Below are positions 42,540 to 51,362 of a stretch of DNA of 64,000 bases, in pieces; the stretch's first letter is position 1; each line of letters opens with the position of its first letter. The stretch covers positions 2,735,501-2,799,500 of the forward strand of contig NZ_CP060139.1 in assembly GCF_014524565.1 (NCBI RefSeq), in the 5' to 3' direction. The DNA is from Croceimicrobium hydrocarbonivorans (GTDB taxonomy: Bacteria; Bacteroidota; Bacteroidia; Flavobacteriales; Schleiferiaceae). The notes beneath the pieces were generated by a model, which was not told the DNA's origin, searched no databases, and saw only the letters and a program-made list of their open reading frames with translations. The position numbers and the translations under genes were made by a program.

Positions 42540-43438
42540 GGATTTATGTGGTAATTTTAATTTTTTGCTCGGCCTGCAATTTGGAGGCACAAACATTATT
42601 GGATTTTTATAATGGTGAGTCAAAGGAAATTTACTTTATGTCAATTCAGGAAGCACAGTCATCAACTAGAAAGGATACTGTGCGGTTTTTACATGTGGCC
42701 AATTGTCGAGATGACGTTAATCTAGACTCCAATTCATTGTGCCTATATAGGGGGCTAAGTCATATTGTATATGATGAAAGTTGTCCTTCATTGTACCTGA
42801 ATTTAGATTGTTTAGATAATTTGGAATTCTGTGTTTTTCAAGGCTATTATGATATGCTGCCCACTTTTATTAGTGGAGGTAATAAAATGCTGAAATCTCT
42901 TGCATTAGAAGTAAGCGATGAAGTAGATGTTTCAGGGTTATCTGGCTTGACTAATTTAGAGTACTTATTTATTGGTATTCGTAATGACAGGCAGAGTAAA
43001 GAATTGTGTCAAATTGAATATGACTCATTGGTGTATTTTTATCTCCGATATGAAAATATAACAGATTTTTCAGTTTTAAACCGTTTTCTTCGGAGGAATC
43101 CTTATATCAAGAGTTTTGGTCTAGATGCAGGAAGGGCTGTTGATATACGACAGCTCGAGTTAGGGCATAAAGTGGTTGAAAGGTTGGATATTAATATTGG
43201 ACTATTTAATACGGATAATATCAGAGTTTTAGAATCTATGACTAGTTTAAAGGTTCTTGATATTGTAATATCTGATATTCATGGATATGATTCTTTACCC
43301 TTCGAAAAATTGCGTCATTTGGAAGTTTTAAATATTTATATAGAAAACACTAACCTTTCAGATGAGAAGATTATTGGTTTTAAGGGAAAACTGAATGAAA
43401 TATTTAAAGGTCACACAAGAATAGCATTGTATCATTAA
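42536..43438 (+). CDS. Exported leucine-rich protein, candidate immunity or partner of the RHS tip
   Basis: A 300-residue protein with a short signal (MRIYVVILIFCSACNLEAQ; either a lipoprotein at Cys or cleavage after LEAQ). It contains irregular leucine-rich units spaced about 23-26 residues: LKSLALEVSDEVDVSGLSGL, LEYLFIGI, LDINIGLFNTDNIRVLES, LKVLDIVISD, LEVLNIYIENTNLSDEKI. Its ATG overlaps the RHS stop by ATGA. In polymorphic toxin loci the gene right behind the tip usually encodes immunity; an exported LRR protein could neutralise a secreted peptidase in the envelope. No known immunity family is recognised, so this is by position. Confidence 0.72.
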   Translation: MRIYVVILIFCSACNLEAQTLLDFYNGESKEIYFMSIQEAQSSTRKDTVRFLHVANCRDDVNLDSNSLCLYRGLSHIVYDESCPSLYLNLDCLDNLEFCVFQGYYDMLPTFISGGNKMLKSLALEVSDEVDVSGLSGLTNLEYLFIGIRNDRQSKELCQIEYDSLVYFYLRYENITDFSVLNRFLRRNPYIKSFGLDAGRAVDIRQLELGHKVVERLDINIGLFNTDNIRVLESMTSLKVLDIVISDIHGYDSLPFEKLRHLEVLNIYIENTNLSDEKIIGFKGKLNEIFKGHTRIALYH

Positions 43439-43620
43439 GAACTTTTCAATTAATTCCGACTTGAAAGTTTGGCAATTTGAATGTGATCAGTTAGTGTGGG
43501 CGTTGATAACCATTTGCTTGAAGACTATCCCAATTTGTGTTGATGTTAAGCTTTAATTTCTTGATTTTATGTCATCTCTGCATGGGAAGAATTATGGATG
43601 TTAGTTTGTAGTATTATGGT

Positions 43621-45495
43621 ATGATGTTTTTTAAAAAAATATTTCCTTTATGTGTTTGCCTCACCTTTGGTCTTCTTAAGGCACAAAGTACTATTTATGT
43701 TAACTATGCTGCGTCTGGTACAAATAATGGGGGGTCATGGTCTAATGCCTTTACAAGTCTTCAAGATGCTTTGAGCCTTGCTTCAAATGGAGATGAAATC
43801 TGGGTTGCCAAAGGTACCTATGTTCCAAGTTTGGATACTATGGGAATTGCTAGAATAAGAGCAGAATTCAGCACTTTTAGATTAAAGCAAGGTGTACATA
43901 TATATGGGGGATTCCTTGGGAATGAAACTCAAAAAAGCCAAAGGAATTGGATAAAGAATGAAACAATTTTATCTGGTGAGATGGGGGACCCATTAAATGA
44001 TTCTGATAATGTGGCCCATGTGGTCTCCTTATATGGTGACTTTACAACGTATGCAAAATTAGATGGGTTTGTTCTAGAGAAAGGTTTCGGTAGACAGGCT
44101 TCTCCTTTCCCATTTGGAAATGATACTTATTGGAAAAACGGTTGCCTCATTCATTGTTCAGGAGGTGCCAAGGCTATTTTTCAAAATTTAATTTTGAGAG
44201 TTTCGACTATTGGATTCTCGCTAATTTACCTTGAAGGTGACCGTTCTTCAACCAGCGCTGGCCTAAATGATTATTATTTAGTGAATTTAAAGGTGGAGAA
44301 GGGCATGACAGTTTATCCATATGGGTGGGTGATAAACTGTGAAACAGCAAATATGAAAATGATTAACTCGTTGATATACACTCATTTGCCTGGGGCTCTG
44401 AATTCTGCAATATCTAGCAATTATCAAAATGGAGGTTCGTATTGGGAGTTGTATAACAACACATTGGTTGGAGATACTGCTTGGCGAAATATGGAAAGAG
44501 CTTTGGTGTTACAAAACGTAGATTCAGCAAAACATTTTAATAATCTTTGTACAGGTAAGGTAACCTATCCAAGTAGTCACATGGGGAGGAATAATCAGTA
44601 TTTTCATAGCTCTCCTTTTAATTGGGATACAGTCAATGTGTCAGCTTATGGCTATGCGTCCATGCCGTACGATGTTTATGACACCTTAGACTTCCGCCCT
44701 CGCCCAGAAACCTATGGCAGGGATAGAGGAGATACCATTTGGTTACCTATTGATGTTTTGGATTTAGATGAAGATGGGGATACCACAGAAAGGATAGATT
44801 TTGATATTGATATGAATCCTCGGGTTTCCGGCTCCCAGGTTGATATAGGTGCTTATGAGTACTTCGAAGGTTTTGTAGATACCAATGCTCAAGAGATTTG
44901 CGTGGGGGATTCGCTTTTTTGGCAGGGGTCTTGGCGCCGTGGTGATACAGTTTTTGATGTTTCATTTAGCAAAGGCAGTTTAGGAGATAGTGTTCTACGC
45001 TTGCAGTTGCAACATGATTCCATCAATTTAAGTATTAGTCCTTCTCCCTGGGGAGATTATTTCACTTCTAATGAAGCGGATAGTGGCAGTACTTATCAAT
45101 GGATTGATTGCTTCTTTAAGGATACCATTCCAGGTGCTACCAGCAGAACATTTCATCCAAGTCAAAATGGTCAATATCAGGTGATCATTACCAATAGTTT
45201 AGGTTGCGTGGATACTTCAGAGTGCGTGAACTTACCTAATATAGGTCTAAGTGAAAGCAAACAGGAATTCAAGGCATACCCCAATCCTACTGAGAATGAG
45301 GTGGAAATATGGGCTCCTGGTTTAGTGCAGAATAAACCTTTCCCGTTTACACTATATTCAACCGGAGGCCAATTAATTCAAAAAGGAGCCATTCAGGCTC
45401 CCCATAACCTGAAGCTCAACCTAAGTCACCTTGAAAGAGGACTTTACTTATTGTATATAGAAGGGGCTGAGCCTATTCGAATAATCCTGCAATAA
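43621..45495 (+). CDS. Secreted beta-helix protein with T9SS sorting domain
   Basis: The 624-residue protein has a signal peptide (FFKKIFPLCVCLTFGLLKAQ) and begins with IYVNYAASGTNNGGSWSNAF and LQDALSLASNGDEIWVAKGT, the typical opening of right-handed parallel beta-helix (pectate-lyase-like) domains. The middle (about 60-400) carries helix-rung patterns. After a PKD/Ig-like part (YQWIDCFFKDTIPGATSRTF, GQYQVIITNSLGC) comes a type A T9SS domain, FKAYPNPTENEVEIWAPG to LSHLERGLYLLYIEG. It should be secreted through the type IX system and fixed to the cell surface. No catalytic residues can be assigned, so binding or adhesion is as likely as polysaccharide cleavage. Confidence 0.85.
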   Translation: MMFFKKIFPLCVCLTFGLLKAQSTIYVNYAASGTNNGGSWSNAFTSLQDALSLASNGDEIWVAKGTYVPSLDTMGIARIRAEFSTFRLKQGVHIYGGFLGNETQKSQRNWIKNETILSGEMGDPLNDSDNVAHVVSLYGDFTTYAKLDGFVLEKGFGRQASPFPFGNDTYWKNGCLIHCSGGAKAIFQNLILRVSTIGFSLIYLEGDRSSTSAGLNDYYLVNLKVEKGMTVYPYGWVINCETANMKMINSLIYTHLPGALNSAISSNYQNGGSYWELYNNTLVGDTAWRNMERALVLQNVDSAKHFNNLCTGKVTYPSSHMGRNNQYFHSSPFNWDTVNVSAYGYASMPYDVYDTLDFRPRPETYGRDRGDTIWLPIDVLDLDEDGDTTERIDFDIDMNPRVSGSQVDIGAYEYFEGFVDTNAQEICVGDSLFWQGSWRRGDTVFDVSFSKGSLGDSVLRLQLQHDSINLSISPSPWGDYFTSNEADSGSTYQWIDCFFKDTIPGATSRTFHPSQNGQYQVIITNSLGCVDTSECVNLPNIGLSESKQEFKAYPNPTENEVEIWAPGLVQNKPFPFTLYSTGGQLIQKGAIQAPHNLKLNLSHLERGLYLLYIEGAEPIRIILQ

Positions 45496-45501
45496 TTGCA
45501 A

Positions 45502-47004
45502 TTAGAGGTATATTGGTTGGGCTATTCCCTGTTCAAAGAGATGGTTGCGGCGATCCTCCAGATAAGTTAGTTTAAACCTGGGATTTCTCATTTTCATTGC
45601 CAACCAGTCTGCATAATTGAATAAAGTGAAGCCCAAAGCTTTCGGTTTAAAGAAAATTGGTTTGTTCAAGCTTAGTTGCTCGAATTGATAGCCTGTTTTC
45701 TTTAAAGCTTTTAAAGCTTCAAAATAATCCCATAGTTGCAACTGAATCATTTTTTCCTCAAGCTTGTTTCTATTAATAAACTTTCGGCTTGCTTCGATAT
45801 CACGATCGGCATGGTCAAATAATTGACTTTCGATGAATGCGGTTATTCGTAGCATTCGCAAATGTAGGTTCAAAGAATTTTCAGGCTTATCTAAATGATA
45901 AATGCGATCAATGTCTTTTAAACAGGCATGAGCATTGTGCTCATTTAGAGCCACACAAGCGCGATAATAGAGCCATTTGCAATGATCGAAGGTGCTCAGG
46001 CTATCCGATTGTAAAAGCTCCGGTAGCTGAAGATTCAAGATGGCATTGCGTTTAGCCTCCAGGTCTTGATGATGGTATAGAAAGAATAGTAGTTCTAAAG
46101 AGCGATGATAGCTGTAGTTTTCAAGCTTCATCCTTCGAACACATTTTTGCAAAAAGAATTCAGCAGACCAGCTGTTACCAGTACTAAAAAGGAGCCGGGC
46201 CATTTCGTAAAACAATTCCATAGGCCCTGAGATCAGGTAATTGCTCAAAGCTATGGGAGCCGCATCTTGAAGTTTATTTAATACAGCTATCGAACCTCCG
46301 GGATCTCCTTCAAATTCTAATTTCTCTTTTAAGAAATACAAGCGGATAAATTCCAGGGTTTTGGAAGGAGCTTTTTGACTACTCTCTTCTAATTTAGAAT
46401 AGGCAGAGCTTAGGAAGATCAACATATTCTCCAGCAATTGTCTTTGTTTTCGAATTCTTAATTCTTGAAATAAGCGAATGGCCCTATTCTTTTGTGCATT
46501 CAGGTATTCCAGGTCATCCAAGGTCTTGAAGTACTTGGTAAATTTCTGACTGTCTTTATGTAAAGCAGTGATGGAAATCATGCTGCGTTGAGCGCGAATG
46601 GCCATCTCAAAGTCCTCTGCCTCGGTAGCAATTTGGACAATTCTACTTAGGTGCTGTTCAGAACGCTGGTATACTCCATGTTGCATTAAGACTCGGGCCT
46701 TGATCAATCGCTTTTCCAAGAGCATGGGATGTGAAGCATCATCGAAACCAGAATAGGTGTTCTGTTCATGCAGTAGCAAATCCAAAATTTGATTTTCCAG
46801 CAATTCACCCAACTTGCGTTGGCTATCGTTTTTTGCTTTGCAAATGGAGTTGTCTTCCTTTAACTCAACAAATAGCGCCAGCAATTTGCTGGGTTTGTTC
46901 GAGCCTTCATTTCGGACTTCAAGTTCTTGTTGTAAAAAATTTAGCTGTTTTTCATTAAGATTTTTTACCAGCCGCAATAATTGCGTGAGCTGATTTTGGT
47001 GCAT
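45502..47004 (-). CDS. TPR-like helical repeat protein, unknown function
   Basis: A 500-residue soluble protein with no signal peptide, made of helix pairs like degenerate tetratricopeptide repeats (LIKARVLMQHGVYQRSEQHL, MELFYEMARLLFSTGNSWSA, CKWLYYRACVALNEHNAHAC, HLRMLRITAFIESQLFDHA). No enzymatic motif is seen. It stands alone, convergent with the beta-helix gene (6 bases between stops) and divergent from the secretion operon, with 111 bases between the two start codons. Shared control with that operon is possible. It most likely acts as a protein-binding scaffold in the cytoplasm. Confidence 0.75.
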   Translation of the reverse strand: MHQNQLTQLLRLVKNLNEKQLNFLQQELEVRNEGSNKPSKLLALFVELKEDNSICKAKNDSQRKLGELLENQILDLLLHEQNTYSGFDDASHPMLLEKRLIKARVLMQHGVYQRSEQHLSRIVQIATEAEDFEMAIRAQRSMISITALHKDSQKFTKYFKTLDDLEYLNAQKNRAIRLFQELRIRKQRQLLENMLIFLSSAYSKLEESSQKAPSKTLEFIRLYFLKEKLEFEGDPGGSIAVLNKLQDAAPIALSNYLISGPMELFYEMARLLFSTGNSWSAEFFLQKCVRRMKLENYSYHRSLELLFFLYHHQDLEAKRNAILNLQLPELLQSDSLSTFDHCKWLYYRACVALNEHNAHACLKDIDRIYHLDKPENSLNLHLRMLRITAFIESQLFDHADRDIEASRKFINRNKLEEKMIQLQLWDYFEALKALKKTGYQFEQLSLNKPIFFKPKALGFTLFNYADWLAMKMRNPRFKLTYLEDRRNHLFEQGIAQPIYL

Positions 47005-47115
47005 GGCGAAGCAGTGTTAAGTTCCTGTTAATCAAAAAGTTTCCCTATTTATCTACATTGTCCTAATCAGGTTTTAAGGCGAAAGTGATTTTTGTAATGC
47101 ACTATTATGTAGAAA

Positions 47116-47526
47116 ATGAGCAAAGCGAATCTAAAAAAAATTCCCGCATATACCTTACAAGAGTTATTGGTTGTTTTAGTAATTATTGGCATTCTCATCC
47201 TTTTGGCATTACCGAGTTTGATGCCTTTAATCTCAAAAACCAAATCCCTGGAGGCCCAAATGCAGTTGAAGCATCTCTATACCCTTCAGCGTAGCCATTT
47301 TATGCTGCACTCAAAATATTCCTTCGAGCTGGATGATATCGGTTTTGAGCATGAGAAGACTATTAATCAAGGAGGTAACGCCAATTATCAAATTGAAATT
47401 GTTGAAGCCAGTCCATCCGGCTTTTTAGCCAGGGCAACGGCTCTGGCCGATTTTGATGGTGATGGAAATATTAATGTTTGGGAAATTGATGAAGAACAAA
47501 GCCTGCGGGAGGTTTTAAAGGACTAA
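47116..47526 (+). CDS. gspG: GspG-like major pseudopilin
   Basis: The 136-residue protein has a class III signal: basic leader to Ala11, then YTLQELLVVLVIIGILILLA with Glu16 at the fifth position of the mature chain. The residue before the cleavage site is Ala rather than the usual Gly. The C-terminus has DFDGDGNINVWE (112-123), a complete EF-hand-like loop; GspG proteins bind calcium in this region. It heads the operon and is followed 5 bases later by its processing peptidase. It should form the pseudopilus shaft. A minor type IV pilin is the alternative. Confidence 0.85.
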   Translation: MSKANLKKIPAYTLQELLVVLVIIGILILLALPSLMPLISKTKSLEAQMQLKHLYTLQRSHFMLHSKYSFELDDIGFEHEKTINQGGNANYQIEIVEASPSGFLARATALADFDGDGNINVWEIDEEQSLREVLKD

Positions 47527-47531
47527 GCACA

Positions 47532-48026
47532 ATGGAAGTTATTGTATTGATACTTTCTTGTATGGTCCTGCTCTGGGTTTTGTTTGAGGATATTCGATTT
47601 CGTGCCGTGCATTGGCCTCTTTTTCCTCTTGGCTTCGGATTAATTCTACTTTATCGAATCCTAGGTGCTTCCTATCCAGATATAATTTATTCGACCCTTT
47701 ACAATCTCTTCTTTCTATTACTGAATATGAGTGTTTTGTATTTGGTTTTTCGATGGAAAGGATACGGGGTCAAAGAGATCTTAAACAGTTTTATCGGGCT
47801 TGGTGACCTTCTTTTCTTTTTGGGACTCTGCCTTGCTTTGCCCTTTCCTTTATTCCCGGCTTTTTTCATTTTAAGCCTAATTCTTTCCCTCCTCTTCGGA
47901 ATCATCTGGTTTAAAAAACAAAGTATCCCCCTGGCGGGCTTACAAGCTCTTTTCTTAATGGCGGTTTTGGTTTATGAGTATAGTGCGGGGCTGGATCTAA
48001 ATTCTATGATTTTATGGCTGGTGTAG
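47532..48026 (+). CDS. A24-type prepilin peptidase
   Basis: A 164-residue protein with five or six membrane helices and the two aspartates of this family: Asp20 in FEDIRFRAV and Asp92 in GLGD. It lacks the N-terminal cytoplasmic methyltransferase part of full-length PilD, so it is of the short form and may not methylate. It would cleave the leaders of the pseudopilins in this operon, whose position -1 is Ala, Gly or Ser, possibly reflecting an adapted specificity. It overlaps gspE by 13 bases. Confidence 0.85.
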   Translation: MEVIVLILSCMVLLWVLFEDIRFRAVHWPLFPLGFGLILLYRILGASYPDIIYSTLYNLFFLLLNMSVLYLVFRWKGYGVKEILNSFIGLGDLLFFLGLCLALPFPLFPAFFILSLILSLLFGIIWFKKQSIPLAGLQALFLMAVLVYEYSAGLDLNSMILWLV

Positions 48027-49453
48027 CAAGTAAAGATTTTTTTGAACTTAGTGTAGGAGCTCAACAATTTTTAAGTCCGGAGCAGGCCTTTCACTATCAG
48101 ATAATCCCTAAAATAATTGCCAAGGAACAATTGAGCTTTTATGTAGATGAGCTTCACTACAGCAGGGGTTTGGTGGATGAATTGGAATTGGTTTTTGGAA
48201 CTGCAGTAGAATTGGAGCCTTCAGATTCCCGAAAGATTCAACATAGCCTTACCCGCTATTACAGAAGGCATAAAGGACAGGCCTCAAAGGCTCTTAGTTT
48301 TGATCAAGAAAGGGAGAAGGATTTTTTAAGAGACCTTATTGGCGAAGCGCATCGTTTGGGTTCCAGTGATATTCACCTGGAGATGTATGAAGATAAGTGC
48401 CGGGTGCGTATTCGCATTGATGGTAAATTAATCGAGCGATACGAGATTTCAAAAGAGGATTATCCGGCAATTGTCAATCGAATTAAAATTCAGGCTCATT
48501 TGGATATTGCCGAAAAACGATTGCCCCAAGATGGCCGTATTGAATTTAGAGAAGGCCAGTTGAAGTTTGATATTCGGGTATCCGTACTTCCTACTTTATA
48601 CGGTGAGAAGGTGGTAATGCGGCTCTTAAGTCGAGATGCCATGCAAATAGATCTCCAAGCAATCGGCATGTCTCATGATGACTTAGCGCTCTATGAAGAT
48701 GCCATTCGAAAACCGCATGGAGTGGTATTGATTAGTGGTCCTACAGGTTCAGGGAAAACTACGACCCTTTATGCAACCTTAAAGCAGTTGAATGAAGAAA
48801 CTCGGAATATTCTAACCATTGAAGATCCGATCGAATATACTCTGAAGGGTATTAACCAAGTTCAGTTGAAGGAAAGTATCGGACTTGATTTCGCAACTGC
48901 CATGCGCACCTTTTTACGTCAGGATCCCGATGTAATTATGTTGGGTGAGATTCGCGATAGAGATACCGCTCAAATGGCGATCAGGGCTTCCTTAACAGGT
49001 CACCTGGTTTTTTCTACTATCCACACCAATTCTGCATGGGGCACCATTTCTCGATTGATAGATATGGGGGTGCCTCCCTTTCTAATTGCCAACACCTTAA
49101 ATCTGAGTGTGGCGCAAAGACTGGTGAGAAAGCTTTGTCCTGAATGTAAACAAGAGGAGGTAATCGATCCGAAACAATGGCCCTCTTCAGTTCCTCAACC
49201 GGATGATTTGAAAACAGTTATGGCCCCAAGAGGCTGCGAATCCTGTTACTTCACTGGCTACTCGGGCAGACAGGCGATCTATGAAATGATAAAAATGGAC
49301 AGTGATTTGGCAGAGTCTATTGAAAAAGACAGATCAGAAATTGATGAGCAATTAAAGGAACGAGGCTTTAGTTCTTTGGGAGCACGTTCATTGGACTTAT
49401 TAAGGAGAGGTGAAACCTCCTTGGAGGAAATCTACTCACTATTAATGCAATAG
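48014..49453 (+). CDS. gspE: GspE/PilB-family secretion ATPase
   Basis: A 479-residue cytoplasmic ATPase with N-terminal domain (DFFELSVGAQQF), N2 domain (RLGSSDIHLEMYEDKCRVRI), Walker A GPTGSGKTTT near 242-251, Asp box (TIEDPIEYTLKGINQVQ), Walker B MLGEIRDRDTA and His box (TGHLVFSTIHTN). Two CxxC pairs (CPEC near 375, CESC near 406) form the zinc finger of GspE/PilB, absent from PilT. It powers pseudopilus assembly. Shorter than PilB (about 570 aa) because the N1 domain is reduced. It directly precedes the secretin gene. Confidence 0.95.
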   Translation: MAGVASKDFFELSVGAQQFLSPEQAFHYQIIPKIIAKEQLSFYVDELHYSRGLVDELELVFGTAVELEPSDSRKIQHSLTRYYRRHKGQASKALSFDQEREKDFLRDLIGEAHRLGSSDIHLEMYEDKCRVRIRIDGKLIERYEISKEDYPAIVNRIKIQAHLDIAEKRLPQDGRIEFREGQLKFDIRVSVLPTLYGEKVVMRLLSRDAMQIDLQAIGMSHDDLALYEDAIRKPHGVVLISGPTGSGKTTTLYATLKQLNEETRNILTIEDPIEYTLKGINQVQLKESIGLDFATAMRTFLRQDPDVIMLGEIRDRDTAQMAIRASLTGHLVFSTIHTNSAWGTISRLIDMGVPPFLIANTLNLSVAQRLVRKLCPECKQEEVIDPKQWPSSVPQPDDLKTVMAPRGCESCYFTGYSGRQAIYEMIKMDSDLAESIEKDRSEIDEQLKERGFSSLGARSLDLLRRGETSLEEIYSLLMQ

Positions 49454-49457
49454 ATTC

Positions 49458-51362
49458 ATGCGAAAGTACCTCTTACTTCTTGTTTTTATAATGAGCTCAA
49501 GCTTGGTCTATGCACAATCACTTAGCGACAGTGCGCGCATAGCCAGACTAGCCATTGAATTAGAATTACAAATAACAGATAATCCAGGACTCCAAGAGCC
49601 AGTAGATTTATCGGTGAGCCAGGCGCCATTAGCTGAGTTTATTCGTGCTATTGGAACTCAAAATAAGGTTAATATAAGTGTTAGTGAAGATGTCAAGGGC
49701 AATGTTTCTAATACTTTTAGCAATGTAGCCGTTAGCGATGTCCTGCTATTTTTAGCCAAACAATATCAGCTCGATCTTCAATTCACGGGGAGTATCATTC
49801 ATATAAGTCCCTATAAAGCCCCTCCGGCTCCTCCTAAAATTCGTATACCTCCTTCGGTAGCGGTTGACTATGATACAGCCACTGAGCATATTAGTATGGA
49901 ATTGAGGCAGGATACCTTGGCTAAGGTGGCGAAAAGTATAACTCAGCTATCGGGGAAAAACCTGGTCTATGCGCCTGATTTAGGAATGAAAAGGTTGAGC
50001 ATTTACCTTGAAAATGTGCCCTTTGACCAGGCTATGGATAAACTGGCATTTGCAAATCAACTACAGATTAGCAAAACAGAAGATGGTTTCTATTTGTTGG
50101 AGAATGCCGTTTCTAAGGGTGCCTCCGATGCAGGGATTCAGAGCCCAAAACGATTTCGAGACTTAAAGCGCTCTAGTTCAGGAGCCATTGAAGTGGATTC
50201 GAATTTGATCAGCTTGTATTTTAAGGATGAGCCAATTATGTCCCTTTTGGAGTCGGTATTTGGAGCTTTGAATCAACAGTATTTCTTGTATAATCAAATT
50301 CCAGGCAATGCAACCTTGAATCTTCAAAAGGTAAGTTTAGATGAATTGCTTAATCGTTTGTTTGAAGGAACGGACTTCACTTATAAACCTCAAAATGATA
50401 TCTATCTAATCGGGGATCGCGAAATGCAGGGGCTTTTGGAGTCTCGCCAAATTGGATTGCTTAATCGATCGGTGGAGAAAGTGGTCGATTATATTCCCCG
50501 CAATTTGTCTAAGGATATCGAGGTTAAGGAGCTAGAAGAATTGAATAGTTTGATTGTTTCTGGCGCCTATCCTCAGGTGGAACAATTGGCCAGTTTTCTG
50601 GAAAGTATTGACAAGCCCGTTCCGGTAGTAATTATTGAGGTGATTATAGTGGATTATCAACGCAATTTCAATGTAAGTACCGGTATAGAAGCAGGGGTAG
50701 GCGAACAGCCCGCCGCTAGTTCCGGAGGAGGTGTTTATCCTGGTATAGATTACAGTCTCAATTCTCAATCATTGAATGAGATAATTCGAAGCTTTAATGG
50801 TTTTGGCACCTTGAATTTAGGTCCGGTAACTCCCAATTTCTATATGAATCTAAAGCTGTTGGAGACTAATGGCTTACTAAATGTTAGGAGCACTCCCAAG
50901 CTTTCGACTTTAAATGGACATGAGGCTACCTTGAGTATAGGAAACACAGAGTATTATGTGGTGGAGCAGGTGAATATTCAGGGAGTTCAAAATCCTATTC
51001 CCACCACAACCCGAAATTATCAATCGGTAGAAGCAAACTTTACCCTTACAGTGAAGCCCATGGTGAGTTCTAAGGATCAAGTAACCTTGGATATAGAAGT
51101 AGAGCAAAGTGATTTCACCGCTCGAATTTCGCCGGAAGCTCCTCCAGGAAATGTGAGTCGCAAGTTCTCCTCTATGATCAGAGTTAAGAATAATGAAATT
51201 GTTCTGTTAGGCGGTTTAGAGGAAAAAAGTGCAAATGATACCGGCTCCGGTTTACCATTGCTGAGCAGAATTCCTGTATTGAAATGGCTCTTTAGTAGCC
51301 GGACTCGTAGTGATAGTAAGTCTAAACTGAATGTCTTTATAAAACCAGTAATTATCTATTGA
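49458..51362 (+). CDS. gspD: GspD/PilQ-family secretin
   Basis: The 634-residue outer-membrane channel protein has a signal peptide (LLLLVFIMSSSLVYAQ) and several N-domains: an STN/N0-like unit (NVSNTFSNVAVSDVLLFLAK), two similar units (LSIYLENVPFDQAMDKLAFA and LNLQKVSLDELLNRLFEGTD), and an N3-type fold (ELEELNSLIVSGAYPQVEQL). The secretin core follows, ending KNNEIVLLGGLEEKSAND and GLPLLSRIPVLKWLF. No S-domain is apparent at the end, so it may not use a classical pilotin. It overlaps the next gene by four bases if the TTG start is used. Confidence 0.93.
   Translation: MRKYLLLLVFIMSSSLVYAQSLSDSARIARLAIELELQITDNPGLQEPVDLSVSQAPLAEFIRAIGTQNKVNISVSEDVKGNVSNTFSNVAVSDVLLFLAKQYQLDLQFTGSIIHISPYKAPPAPPKIRIPPSVAVDYDTATEHISMELRQDTLAKVAKSITQLSGKNLVYAPDLGMKRLSIYLENVPFDQAMDKLAFANQLQISKTEDGFYLLENAVSKGASDAGIQSPKRFRDLKRSSSGAIEVDSNLISLYFKDEPIMSLLESVFGALNQQYFLYNQIPGNATLNLQKVSLDELLNRLFEGTDFTYKPQNDIYLIGDREMQGLLESRQIGLLNRSVEKVVDYIPRNLSKDIEVKELEELNSLIVSGAYPQVEQLASFLESIDKPVPVVIIEVIIVDYQRNFNVSTGIEAGVGEQPAASSGGGVYPGIDYSLNSQSLNEIIRSFNGFGTLNLGPVTPNFYMNLKLLETNGLLNVRSTPKLSTLNGHEATLSIGNTEYYVVEQVNIQGVQNPIPTTTRNYQSVEANFTLTVKPMVSSKDQVTLDIEVEQSDFTARISPEAPPGNVSRKFSSMIRVKNNEIVLLGGLEEKSANDTGSGLPLLSRIPVLKWLFSSRTRSDSKSKLNVFIKPVIIY

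Noticed and set aside
43439-43620. Terminator or small gene after the leucine-rich protein
   Set aside because: Only a weak imperfect AACTTTTCA/TGAAAGTTT pairing is seen and no frame worth reporting.
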